32,510 nucleotides of DNA from a virus. Numbering within the stretch: the stretch's first letter is position 1; every line of letters begins with the position of its first letter. The stretch spans positions 1-32,510 of the IMG/VR virus record IMGVR_UViG_3300034023_000418, one strand, 5' to 3'. Position numbers and translations under genes: made by a program. Positions 23,790-31,151 of this stretch are shown in pieces. Below the pieces are notes generated by a model. The model did not search any database. It had not been told where the DNA came from and worked only from the letters and a program-made list of their open reading frames with translations.

Positions 23790-24281
23790 ATGCCGACGCA
23801 ATTTCCTTGGTTTCCGATGTACCCGACCGACTTTCTGGTCAGTACGGCGACCATGACGCCCATGCAGGGGTGGGCATACACCCAGCTTCTGATGTACGCC
23901 TGGACGAATGGAAGCATCCCGGATGACCATCGGGCATGTGCCGCGTTGACGAGGTGCGATCTGACGGAGGCGGACTGGGCGGTGATCCGGTCGCGGTTCG
24001 CGCCGATGGCAGGGCCAATGGCCACCCTATGCAACCCACGTATGGAGCGTGAGCGCCAGCGCGTGACCGAGCGCCACCTGACTGCTGCCGAGAACGGAAA
24101 GCGCGGAGCGGAGGCCCGTTGGGGACGCGGGAATGGGGTCGCCAATGGCAACCCTAATGGCCACCCCAATGGCAAATCGATGGCTGTCACAACCACAACC
24201 ATAACCACAGAAGAATCCCCCCCTACCCCCCCTTCGAGGAAGGGGGGGAGGAGGAGAGGGAATGATTCACTCCCGTTCTAG
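23790..24281 (+). CDS. YdaU/DUF1376-like replication protein with SSB-like tip
   Basis: 163 residues. The opening FPWFPMYPTDFLVSTATMTP, then GWAYTQLLMYAWTNGSIPDD and the ARWGRG basic segment after a Glu/Arg helix (ERERQRVTERHL), is the DUF1376/YdaU pattern: a winged-helix domain found in phage replication-initiation genes. The end (residues about 120-163) is a Thr- then Pro-rich linker, SRKGG, and a tip NDSLPF that resembles the C-terminal tip of SSB. Three 7-base homopolymers lie in the linker code. It sits just after the structured region, as replication initiators often sit next to origins. GAGG precedes the ATG after the long hairpin. Confidence 0.82.
   Translation: MPTQFPWFPMYPTDFLVSTATMTPMQGWAYTQLLMYAWTNGSIPDDHRACAALTRCDLTEADWAVIRSRFAPMAGPMATLCNPRMERERQRVTERHLTAAENGKRGAEARWGRGNGVANGNPNGHPNGKSMAVTTTTITTEESPPTPPSRKGGRRRGNDSLPF
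24226..24248 (+). repeat. Perfect 10-bp GC hairpin inside the coding end of the YdaU-like gene
   Basis: CCCCCCCTTC, loop GAG, GAAGGGGGGG. Another C7 run lies at 24217-24223, and G-tracts continue to 24260. The homopolymers are candidates for polymerase slippage, and the G-tracts for a quadruplex. Confidence 0.7.
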
Positions 24282-24292
24282 GAGAACCCACC

Positions 24293-24754
24293 ATGCCTGA
24301 CCACGAAGCGTTCCTTGAAACCAAGAAGCTCATGCACCGACTCTGGCCGAAGTGGAAAGCCGACGATGAGCTCGCGTCGCTGCTCAACAGCCGATGGCTG
24401 CACCTTGATCAGGACAAACTCCGCGAGTGCATCCGATCCCACCGATTCGACCGCAACACCATCCCCGACGTGACCGCGATCCACAAGGCGTACTGCCGCA
24501 TCACTGGCGGGAACTACGCGGATGTCCCGACCCCGCAACCGCGCCGCTATGCGCTCGAGCATGGACCGACCGAGCAAGAGGTTGCGGACTGGCAGCAATG
24601 GGCCGACGAACTGCTGGCGACGGCGACGGCGACAGAACTGGCACACTGCCGTGAGCGGCTTGGCCTGCTGTCACTCCAAACCGACACGCCAGGGCAGCGC
24701 CGCGTCACCGCCATCGCCATTGAGTATTGCCGCAAGAATCCACAGGTTCCGTAA
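24293..24754 (+). CDS. Unknown protein following the replication gene
   Basis: 153 residues from ATG after AGGAG. The N-terminal half (HEAFLETKKLMHRLWPKWKA, DDELASLLNSRWLHLDQDKL, IPDVTAIHKAYCRITG) is helical and could pack as a small loader-like or DNA-binding domain; the C-terminal half (WQQWADELLATATATELAHC) is a second helical bundle. Its place right after a YdaU-like gene suggests a role in replication, for instance as a helicase-loading partner, but I do not recognise a named family. Confidence 0.7.
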   Translation: MPDHEAFLETKKLMHRLWPKWKADDELASLLNSRWLHLDQDKLRECIRSHRFDRNTIPDVTAIHKAYCRITGGNYADVPTPQPRRYALEHGPTEQEVADWQQWADELLATATATELAHCRERLGLLSLQTDTPGQRRVTAIAIEYCRKNPQVP

Positions 24755-24763
24755 CACGCAACG

Positions 24764-24775
24764 GTAAACTGCCGC
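24764..24775 (+). promoter_or_regulatory. Promoter-like 12-mer before gene at 24777
   Basis: GGTAAACTGCCG differs at one base from GGTATACTGCCG at 23680. The following ATG is one base away, so any transcript from it would be leaderless. The TGN extension is absent. Confidence 0.35.
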
Positions 24776-24776
24776 C

Positions 24777-25055
24777 ATGCGACGGCGGCAACACCCCATC
24801 CTCCTCGCCAACATGGATGACTGCCTCCTCGGCGTCATGTACCCAAAGGCCACCGACCGAGCAGGAATACCCGTCGCCGTATACTCGGCAGACATGATCG
24901 CGGCCCGCCTGCGCGACCAGCATGACATGTCCATCGGCGAGGCACGCACCTTTGTCACCGACAACATCGAAACCAACGAACTCGGACCCGGAACCCCGCG
25001 CTTGATCTGGGCCGCAACGAGCGAAGATTTCGGCGAGCCCGTGTGCAAAGCCTGA
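24777..25055 (+). CDS. Small conserved-type phage protein, unknown
   Basis: 92 residues. It contains DDCLLGVMYPKATDRAGIPVAVY, MIAARLRDQHDMSIGEARTFV and NIETNELGPGTPRLIW. The order D-C-(I/L)-G-V, then a helix, then E-A-x-x-F-x-x-x-N-x-x-x-x-x-x-G-x-G-T-P recalls a small phage family seen in many tailed phages; its function is unknown to me. There is no ribosome-binding site, which fits leaderless expression from the site just upstream. An internal ATG at 24813 would remove 12 residues. Confidence 0.65.
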   Translation: MRRRQHPILLANMDDCLLGVMYPKATDRAGIPVAVYSADMIAARLRDQHDMSIGEARTFVTDNIETNELGPGTPRLIWAATSEDFGEPVCKA

Positions 25056-25065
25056 TATACTGCGG
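25053..25065 (+). promoter_or_regulatory. Extended -10 promoter-like site giving a leaderless regulator mRNA
   Basis: TGATATACT followed by GCGG. The ATG at 25070 is eight bases after the hexamer, which places it at the expected transcription start. No -35 is seen, as often with extended -10 promoters. Confidence 0.5.
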
Positions 25066-25069
25066 GGCA

Positions 25070-25315
25070 ATGAATATCCATTCGTATGACGATTTCAAGG
25101 CGGCCGTCACCACGGCCGTGGTGTCGCAGGGACGCACCCGTAGCCAGGTCGCACGCGACCTTGAACAGCAGGGCAGGCTCCGCGCACATACCGTGATGTG
25201 CCTGCTGTCCACCGCGCCCGTCATCGGGAAGCGAACCGCAACCTTCGACTCCGCCATCACACTCGCCGATGCCGCAGGACTCCGCATCACCCTCACCCCG
25301 AAGGAATCCACGTAA
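25070..25315 (+). CDS. Small HTH-type regulator, probably leaderless
   Basis: 81 residues from ATG at 25070. The sequence DDFKAAVTTAVVSQGRTRSQ, VARDLEQQGRLRAHTVMCLL, and FDSAITLADAAGLRITLTPK has the helix content and spacing of Xre-type helix-turn-helix proteins (the last part resembles the fifth helix and end strand of that fold). It would bind DNA and regulate phage genes. The ATG is eight bases from a -10-like element and lacks a normal ribosome-binding site (only GGGG two bases away); lambda cI is a known leaderless repressor. Temperate lifestyle is not shown by this alone. Confidence 0.65.
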   Translation: MNIHSYDDFKAAVTTAVVSQGRTRSQVARDLEQQGRLRAHTVMCLLSTAPVIGKRTATFDSAITLADAAGLRITLTPKEST

Positions 25316-25461
25316 TGCCCAGCAAGTCACCCGCCCAGCGACGGCTCATGGCAGCCGCTGCCCACAGCCGCAGCTTCGCCAAGAAGGTCGGCGTCCCCAT
25401 GTCCGTCGCCAAGAAGTTCAACCGCGCAGACGTGAAGGCAAAGGGCAAGAAGCGCAAGTGA
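25315..25461 (+). CDS. 48-residue basic protein (DUF3008-like)
   Basis: MPSKSPAQRRLMAAAAHSRS followed by FAKKVGVPMSVAKKFNRADV and a Lys-rich end. This is the usual form of the short DUF3008-like proteins (PxKSxAQQRLM...AKKVGVP...A) common in phages and bacteria, with no proven function. It overlaps the previous stop by one base and the next start by four. Confidence 0.75.
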   Translation: MPSKSPAQRRLMAAAAHSRSFAKKVGVPMSVAKKFNRADVKAKGKKRK

Positions 25462-25763
25462 CCAAACTCGCGGCCTACGGTGAGAACGGCCGCCGCGTCG
25501 GCGAAACACACCACAATGCCACGATCCCCGACGAAGTCATCCAAGAGATCCGAGAGCTCCACGAAGAGCACCGATGGGGCTATCGTCGCATCGCCAAAGC
25601 CCTCGGACTCCGCTGGACCACCGTCAGCAAAATCTGCCGCTACCAACGCCGAGCCTCTCTCCCCGCCGACTGGAAACGCCCCGGTGACAAGAAAGCGCGG
25701 AAGACAGACGATCTATACCCAGGAAATCGCCGACGAGATATGCCTCCGGCTCTCGAAGGGTGA
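25458..25763 (+). CDS. Small HTH protein overlapping the small terminase
   Basis: 101 residues from GTG in a GTGA overlap. The helix-turn-helix is IPDEVIQEIRELHEEHRWGY and RRIAKALGLRWTTVSKICRY (about 25-60), as in resolvase-type and HNH-associated HTHs. The last 26 codons overlap the start of the small terminase gene in another frame (25684-25763). It may be a regulator, or a DNA-binding helper for packaging given the place. Confidence 0.7.
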   Translation: MTKLAAYGENGRRVGETHHNATIPDEVIQEIRELHEEHRWGYRRIAKALGLRWTTVSKICRYQRRASLPADWKRPGDKKARKTDDLYPGNRRRDMPPALEG

Positions 25764-26106
25764 GTCGCTGAACGCCATCTGCAAGACGCCGGGAATGCCG
25801 CTTGAGCAGACGGTCAGGAACTGGCATGTCAACGACATCAACGGGTTTGCTGCGAAATACGCGCAAGCGCGTATAGCACAGGCGCACCGATGGGCCGAGG
25901 AGATCGTCGCGCTGTCGGATATGCCGCCGCCGCTCACGCCGGACGGGCGGTACGACTCCGGGGCGGTCGCGCACCAGCGGCTGATGGTCGATACCAGGAA
26001 GTGGCTCCTGTCTAAGGTATTGCCGAAGGTCTACGGCGACCGGATGAACCTCGACCATGCCGGCTCCGTCACGATCAACGTGGTGACCGGGCTGCCCGAT
26101 GATTGA
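25684..26106 (+). CDS. terS: Terminase small subunit
   Basis: 140 residues from GTG at 25684. An N-terminal HTH (YTQEIADEICLRLSKGESLN, AICKTPGMPLEQTVRNWHVN) precedes an oligomerisation helix (FAAKYAQARIAQAHRWAEEI) and a conserved RLMVDTRKWLLSKVLPKVYG block near the end. This is the layout of small terminases that recognise phage DNA and load the motor. It lies immediately before the large subunit, with an eight-base overlap. A longer frame back to 25480 would lie over the HTH gene and is less likely. Confidence 0.88.
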   Translation: MTRKRGRQTIYTQEIADEICLRLSKGESLNAICKTPGMPLEQTVRNWHVNDINGFAAKYAQARIAQAHRWAEEIVALSDMPPPLTPDGRYDSGAVAHQRLMVDTRKWLLSKVLPKVYGDRMNLDHAGSVTINVVTGLPDD

Positions 26107-27442
26107 GAACTTCCGCCTCGGATTCGTCCCGAGGGCGTGGCAGCTCGAGTGCTACACGAAACGAAGGCGGTTCTCCGTCCTTGCCCTGCACCGACGCGCC
26201 GGCAAGACGGAGCTAGCGATCATCCGGCTGATGCATGCCGCACTCAAGTGCAAGCAGGAACTGGGGTTCTTCGTCTACGTCGCCCCGTATCTGCGTCAGG
26301 CCAAGGCCATCGCCTGGGCGCGGCTCAAGCAGAAGCTCGACCCGTTCATCCGCACCGGGGCCGTGGACATCAACGAGGCCGACCTCGCCGTCACGTTCAG
26401 GTCGAACAAGGCCACGATCCGCCTGTTCGGTGGCGACAACCCCGACGCCCTGCGCGGCGTGCGCCTTGATGGCTGCGTCATTGACGAGGTCGCGCAGATC
26501 AAGCCCGAGGTATGGGAGGCCATCATCCAGCCCGCCCTGTCCGACCGCCGCGGCTGGGCGCTGTTCATCGGCACCCCCGCCGGGATCAACCTGTTCAGCG
26601 AGCTCTACTACCGCGCCGCAAGTGGTTCCCTCGAGGACTGGTATGCGGCGAAGTACACGGTCTACGACACCGACGCGCTCGCGCCCGACGAGGTCAAGCG
26701 CCTTGAGCGCGACATGCCCGAGGCCGCGTTCGCACGCGAATACCTGTGCGACTTCAGCGCCGCTGGCGACGATCAGCTCATTGCGCTCGCCGACGCAGAG
26801 AACGCCGCGCAGCGCCAGTACCAGGACGGCGACATCATCGACCAGCCGCTCATCGTCGGCGTAGACCCGGCCCGGTTCGGGGATGACCGGAGCGTGATCG
26901 TCCTGCGCCAGGGGCTACGCATGGAGCCGCCCATCGTCCACCACGGCATCGACAACATGGCGCTCGCCGCAGCCATCGCCAACGTCATCGAGGACCGCGA
27001 CCCGGACGCCGTGTTCATCGACGCCGGGGCAGGCGCTGGCGTGATCGACCGCCTACGGCAGCTCGGCTACGACGTGACCGAAGTGCCGTTCGGCGGCAAG
27101 GCCACCTATGCCAACCTGTTCGTCAACAAGCGCACCGAGATGTGGTGGGCCATACGCGAGTGGATACAGGCGGGCGGCTCAATCCCGAACGACATCACGC
27201 TGAAGCAGGAAATCAGCACGCCGATCTACTGGTACGACGCCGCCGGCAAGCGCGTGCTCGAGTCGAAGGACGAGATCAAGAAGCGGCTCCAGGGCGGCGG
27301 CAGCCCGGACATGGCCGACGCGCTCTGCCTCACGTTCGCGTACCCGGTCGCCAAGATGCTGCCACGCGAGGTGCGCGAGAAGATCGACACGCGACCGACC
27401 GACTACGACCCGTACCAAGAGATCAGTACCCGTAACCGCTAG
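26099..27442 (+). CDS. terL: Terminase large subunit
   Basis: 447 residues. ATPase part: Walker A ALHRRAGKTE (K36), Walker B CVIDE (D129-E130), coupling motif FIGTP (157-160). Nuclease part: VGVDPARFGDD (D256), VFIDAGAG (D308) and GSPDMADALC (D404, D407), the RNase H-like acidic set. It pumps DNA into the procapsid through the portal and cuts concatemers. Length and motifs are complete. It is the third gene in a packaging block that continues with the portal. The 11-mer repeat overlaps its last codons. Confidence 0.96.
   Translation: MIENFRLGFVPRAWQLECYTKRRRFSVLALHRRAGKTELAIIRLMHAALKCKQELGFFVYVAPYLRQAKAIAWARLKQKLDPFIRTGAVDINEADLAVTFRSNKATIRLFGGDNPDALRGVRLDGCVIDEVAQIKPEVWEAIIQPALSDRRGWALFIGTPAGINLFSELYYRAASGSLEDWYAAKYTVYDTDALAPDEVKRLERDMPEAAFAREYLCDFSAAGDDQLIALADAENAAQRQYQDGDIIDQPLIVGVDPARFGDDRSVIVLRQGLRMEPPIVHHGIDNMALAAAIANVIEDRDPDAVFIDAGAGAGVIDRLRQLGYDVTEVPFGGKATYANLFVNKRTEMWWAIREWIQAGGSIPNDITLKQEISTPIYWYDAAGKRVLESKDEIKKRLQGGGSPDMADALCLTFAYPVAKMLPREVREKIDTRPTDYDPYQEISTRNR
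27425..27435 (+). repeat. 11-mer AGTACCCGTAA, copy 2
   Basis: Lies in the last codons of the large terminase, just before the stop. TACAGTC occurs 16 bases further on; a similar TACAGTC follows copy 3. Confidence 0.4.
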
Positions 27443-27458
27443 ACGGAGGTCTACAGTC

Positions 27459-27905
27459 ATGGTCAGGCAGGCAACCGAGCAGGACATCGACCAATTGACC
27501 GCAATGGCCCGCGATTTCATCGGCTACAGCGCGTACGGCACGATGATCGAGCCGTCCGACGATGACATTCGCACGGGCATTTCGGCCATCGTCCGCTCCG
27601 GCGGCATGTTCGTCGCGGAGGTTGAGGGCAAGGTGGTCGGGGCCATCGCGGGTGCAATCGCGCCCATGTGGTTTGCGCCGAGCATCCCATGCGCCATTGA
27701 ACTGGCGTGGTGGGTGGACCCAGCGCACCGCATGACGCGCATCCCGTTCCGCCTCATGGCGGCGCTCGAGGGCTGGGCCAAGGACGCAGGCGCAAGGTTC
27801 CTGTGCATGAGCGAGCTCGTCGTGGACGGCGAGACGCCCATCGCCAAGATGCTTGCCCGCATGGGTTACGTCAACACCGAACGTTCGCACGTCAAGGAGA
27901 TCTGA
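27459..27905 (+). CDS. GNAT-type acetyltransferase
   Basis: 148 residues with GAGG before the ATG. The GNAT order is visible: an N-terminal VRQATEQDIDQLTAMARDFI helix, strands GGMFVAEVEGKVVGAIAG, then ELAWWVDPAHR and the helix FRLMAALEGWAKDAGARFLC, then MLARMGYV. The acetyl-CoA loop (normally Q/R-x-x-G-x-G/A) reads RMTRIP, so it is divergent. The family acetylates amines of proteins or small molecules. Similar genes often sit between terminase and portal in podoviruses, so the place is usual although the substrate is unknown. Confidence 0.82.
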   Translation: MVRQATEQDIDQLTAMARDFIGYSAYGTMIEPSDDDIRTGISAIVRSGGMFVAEVEGKVVGAIAGAIAPMWFAPSIPCAIELAWWVDPAHRMTRIPFRLMAALEGWAKDAGARFLCMSELVVDGETPIAKMLARMGYVNTERSHVKEI

Positions 27906-27906
27906 C

Positions 27907-28251
27907 ATGGCAGCGATTTCGACCATCCTCGCAGGCATCGCAGCGGGCGCAGCAGCTGCCGGAACCGGGTACTCCATCGTCGCCGGCGAGCGTGGCGCGT
28001 CCATGCAAAGGCAGGCGATGGGCCAGCAGAAGCAGGCGCAGGACGCCGCAGCCGCCCAGGCTCGCAGCCAACAGCGCCGTAGCCAGCAGTCGATGGCCGC
28101 AGCCAACCGCGCCGAGCCCGCCGTCGCCGACATCATGGGACGTGCCGCCGCCGAAATGGGTGGAGGCCCCTCGAGCACCATGCTCACCGGGCCGATGGGC
28201 GTCAATCCGCAGGATCTTCAGCTCGGCCGCACCTCTCTCCTCGGGGGCTAA
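27907..28251 (+). CDS. Small structural-module protein with hydrophobic N-terminus
   Basis: 114 residues. MAAISTILAGIAAGAAAAGT is an Ala/Gly-rich hydrophobic start; then a Gln/Ala-rich coiled coil (MQRQAMGQQKQAQDAAAAQA, ARSQQRRSQQ); then SSTMLTGPMGVNPQDLQLGR and a TSLLGG end. This pattern is familiar in podovirus genes between terminase and portal, perhaps an internal virion protein that acts on the membrane during ejection. The function is not proven. The ATG at 27907 fits after the acetyltransferase stop. Confidence 0.78.
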   Translation: MAAISTILAGIAAGAAAAGTGYSIVAGERGASMQRQAMGQQKQAQDAAAAQARSQQRRSQQSMAAANRAEPAVADIMGRAAAEMGGGPSSTMLTGPMGVNPQDLQLGRTSLLGG

Positions 28252-29964
28252 ATGAGCGAGTACACCGGAGACAACTCGTCGTATCCCGGCGCTCCCACGC
28301 GGGATCGACTGTTCACCCGGTGGGGCCAGCTCAAGAGCGAGCGTGCGTCCTGGTACGCGCACTGGCAGGAACTCACCTCCTACATCCTGCCGCGCAATGG
28401 TCGCTACTTCCGGCAGGACCGCGACCGCGGATACCGCCGCCACAACAACATCTACGACTCGACTGGCACCCGCGCCCTGCGCGTCCTCGGCGCGGGCATG
28501 ATGTCGGGTGCAACATCGCCGGCACGGCAGTGGTTCCGCCTTGCCACGCCGGACCCGGAACTCAACTCCTACGACCCGGTCAAACTCTGGCTCGATGACG
28601 TGACCAAGCGCATGCAGCGCGTGTTCCAGAAGTCGAACACCTACAACGCACTGCATCAGATGTACGAGGAGCTCGGCACGTTCGGCACCGCAGCCACCAT
28701 CCTGCTCCCCGACTACCAGAGCGTCATCCACCACTACCCGCTGACCTGCGGCGAGTACTGCATCTCAACCGACGCAAAGGGCCGCGTCTGCACGCTGTAC
28801 CGCGAGTTCGAGATGACCGTCTCGCAGGTGGTCAAGGAGTTCGGCCTCGAGAAGTGCAGCGTGTCGGTGCAGAACATGTACCGCACCGGGAACCTCGACC
28901 AGTGGGTGCCCGTGATCCACGCCATCGAGCCTCGCGCCGACCGCGACATCGGCAAGCGCGACGCCAAGAACATGCCGTGGGGTTCGTATTACTTCGAGGT
29001 CGGCGGCGAGGAAGGCGTGTTCCTGCGCGAGAGCGGGTTCCAGTACTTCCCGGCGCTCTGCCCGCGCTGGTCCGTGATCGGCGGCGATATCTACGGCAAC
29101 AGCCCCGGCATGGAGGCGCTCGGAGACATCAAGCAGCTCCAGCACGAGCAGCTCCGCAAGGCGCAGGCCATCGACTACCAGACCAAGCCGCCGCTTCAGG
29201 TGCCGGCGTCCATGAAGAACCGCGACGTGGAGACGCTTCCTGGCGGGGTGTCGTACTACGACGGGCAGTCGAACGGGATCAAGACCGCGTTCGAGGTCAA
29301 CCTGAACCTCCAGTACCTGCTGAATGACATCATGGACTGCCGCGAGCGCGTGCGTGGTTCGTTCTACGCGGACCTGTTCCTGATGCTCGCCAATACCCCG
29401 AACACCCGCATGACCGCCACCGAGGTCGCCGAGCGCCACGAGGAGAAGCTCCTCATGCTCGGCCCGGTCCTTGAGCGGCTGCACAACGAGCTGCTGTCGC
29501 CGCTTGTGGACATCACGTTCACGCGCATGGTTGCGTCTGGGGCACTGCCGCCGGCTCCGCAGGAATTGCAGGGAATGGACTTGAACGTCGAGTTCGTCAG
29601 CATGCTGGCGCAGGCGCAGCGTGCCATCGGCACCAACGCCGTGGACCGCTTCGTCGGGAACCTCGGGGCCATCGCCCGCATGAAGCCCGACATTCTGGAC
29701 AAGTTCGACCAAGACCAGTGGGCCGACGTATACGCCGACATGCTCGGCGTGGACCCGTCGCTCATCATCGCCGACAAGGAAGTCGCGCTCCTGCGCGACG
29801 CCCGCAATCAGGCGATGGCTGCGAAGGAACAGGCAGCCGCGCTTCAGCAGACCTCGCAGAGCGTCAAGAACATGGCGCAGGCACCGACCGGCCAACAGAA
29901 CGCACTCACCGACGTGATGAACATGTTCTCGGGGTACGGGTCGCCGTCAGGCGTCGAAGTCTAA
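28252..29964 (+). CDS. Portal (head-tail connector) protein, T7 gp8-type
   Basis: 570 residues. Recognisable elements: N-terminal FTRWGQLKSERASWYAHWQE and LTSYILPRNGRY, then LGAGMMSGATSPARQWFRLA, FGTAATILLPDY, PRWSVIGGDIYGNSPGMEAL and MTATEVAERHEEKLLMLGPV. These match the head-tail connector family of short-tailed phages. The dodecamer forms the DNA channel and nucleates head assembly. The C-terminus is helical and Gln-rich, as in the barrel or tail end of connectors. Starts one base after the previous stop. Confidence 0.93.
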   Translation: MSEYTGDNSSYPGAPTRDRLFTRWGQLKSERASWYAHWQELTSYILPRNGRYFRQDRDRGYRRHNNIYDSTGTRALRVLGAGMMSGATSPARQWFRLATPDPELNSYDPVKLWLDDVTKRMQRVFQKSNTYNALHQMYEELGTFGTAATILLPDYQSVIHHYPLTCGEYCISTDAKGRVCTLYREFEMTVSQVVKEFGLEKCSVSVQNMYRTGNLDQWVPVIHAIEPRADRDIGKRDAKNMPWGSYYFEVGGEEGVFLRESGFQYFPALCPRWSVIGGDIYGNSPGMEALGDIKQLQHEQLRKAQAIDYQTKPPLQVPASMKNRDVETLPGGVSYYDGQSNGIKTAFEVNLNLQYLLNDIMDCRERVRGSFYADLFLMLANTPNTRMTATEVAERHEEKLLMLGPVLERLHNELLSPLVDITFTRMVASGALPPAPQELQGMDLNVEFVSMLAQAQRAIGTNAVDRFVGNLGAIARMKPDILDKFDQDQWADVYADMLGVDPSLIIADKEVALLRDARNQAMAAKEQAAALQQTSQSVKNMAQAPTGQQNALTDVMNMFSGYGSPSGVEV

Positions 29965-29977
29965 ACAAAGGAACCAC

Positions 29978-30772
29978 ATGCCATATCTCAAGCAGGGTAC
30001 GAACTTTCTCTACGACAATACGACTAACGACATCGTCGGCGTCAAGGACGCGGACAAAGGCGAGAATTACTTCCCGATCATGCGGAACGAGCCGACCTAC
30101 GCCGGCACGACCGCAGCCGTGTCAATCGTCGCTCCTGCGGCAACGTTCACCACGCTGACCTATGAGGACAGCTCCGGCAGCGTGCGTCTGGTCAGCGCCG
30201 GCATTCACAGCCTCACGAATGCTGTCGCGCAGAACAAGCTTGTTCGCGTCACCTGGGCTGGCGGTACTGGCGTCAACGGCCTGTACACGGTCACCGATGT
30301 CAGTGCGGCTACGACCAAGATCACCATCAACTATCCGCACGCTGCTGGCCTCGGCACCCCGACCGTGACGGTTGTCGGTAATGACATCACCCTAGTGTCG
30401 GCGACCATCCCGGCGAACGCGATCAAGCCCGGAATGGAACTCGAGATCGACGCGCTATTTGCGATGACGGGAAGCGCCAACAACAAGACCCTCAAGGTCA
30501 ACATCGGCGATGCTGGATGGTATTCGCAGGCGGTTGCCGGATCGAACGTGAGTGTGTCCCTTGATAAGCAGGCGTGGGCGAACAGTGCCACGACCCTAGT
30601 CTCGAACGCCCTCGCGGCACCCGGACACGGTGCGTCAACTGGCGCGAACGTCACCATGACCCCGACTGGCGGCTTTGGCATCGCGCAGACGTTCGCCATC
30701 ACCGGGCAGATTGCGACCGCCAACGAGTTCATCACGCTCGAGGCGTGGAATCTCAAGATCACCAGCACGTGA
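29978..30772 (+). CDS. Predicted head-decoration or head-fibre protein
   Basis: 264 residues, beta-rich with many Thr, Ala, Val and Gly. It starts MPYLKQGTNFLYDNTTNDIV and has MRNEPTYAGTTAAVSIV, a strand-rich middle (LVRVTWAGGTGVNGLYTVTD), and FAITGQIATANEFITLEAWN near the end. The opening is typical of short fibre or capsid accessory proteins in this genome position. Binding to the capsid is inferred. GGA is found before the ATG. Confidence 0.7.
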   Translation: MPYLKQGTNFLYDNTTNDIVGVKDADKGENYFPIMRNEPTYAGTTAAVSIVAPAATFTTLTYEDSSGSVRLVSAGIHSLTNAVAQNKLVRVTWAGGTGVNGLYTVTDVSAATTKITINYPHAAGLGTPTVTVVGNDITLVSATIPANAIKPGMELEIDALFAMTGSANNKTLKVNIGDAGWYSQAVAGSNVSVSLDKQAWANSATTLVSNALAAPGHGASTGANVTMTPTGGFGIAQTFAITGQIATANEFITLEAWNLKITST

Positions 30773-30773
30773 C

Positions 30774-30784
30774 AGTACCCGTAA
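30774..30784 (+). repeat. 11-mer AGTACCCGTAA, copy 3
   Basis: Begins two bases after the stop of the preceding gene. It is followed by a TACAGTCC stretch and the GTG of the Bbp19-like gene. Confidence 0.4.
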
Positions 30785-30812
30785 ACATTAGTTACAGGGA
30801 TACAGTCCAACC

Positions 30813-31151
30813 GTGAGCAATTACGACCCCCTCGACCTGCGGGGCCAGGAGCGCGACAGAGCCGACAAAGAGCTCCGTGAGCGTCTGGAACGGCAGAACG
30901 AGGAGGCCGACGTGAAGTGGCTCATGTCCAGCAAGCGAGGCCGTCGCATTGTGTGGCGGCTGCTGGACCAGGCGGGCGTGTTCCGCAGTTCCTTCAACAC
31001 CAACGCGATGTCGATGGCATTCGCGGAGGGCGGCAGGAACTACGGGCTACGAATGCTCGGCATGGTCTATGCGCTCTGCCCGGAGCAATACCCGGCAATG
31101 ATGAAGGAACAGGCACACGATGAACGAACCAACGATGATGGAAACGGCTGA
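30813..31151 (+). CDS. Bbp19-like phage protein
   Basis: 112 residues from GTG at 30813. The core DVKWLMSSKRGRRIVWRLLD, QAGVFRSSFNTNAMSMAFAE and GGRNYGLRMLGMVYALCPEQ is the conserved form of the Bbp19 family named from Bordetella phage BPP-1. Position just before the scaffold matches. Its function is not established; a role in head assembly is likely. It overlaps the scaffold gene by 32 bases. Confidence 0.85.
   Translation: MSNYDPLDLRGQERDRADKELRERLERQNEEADVKWLMSSKRGRRIVWRLLDQAGVFRSSFNTNAMSMAFAEGGRNYGLRMLGMVYALCPEQYPAMMKEQAHDERTNDDGNG

Noticed and set aside
28765-29895. 376-codon minus-strand frame opposite the portal
   Set aside because: Shadow of a confidently recognised portal gene.
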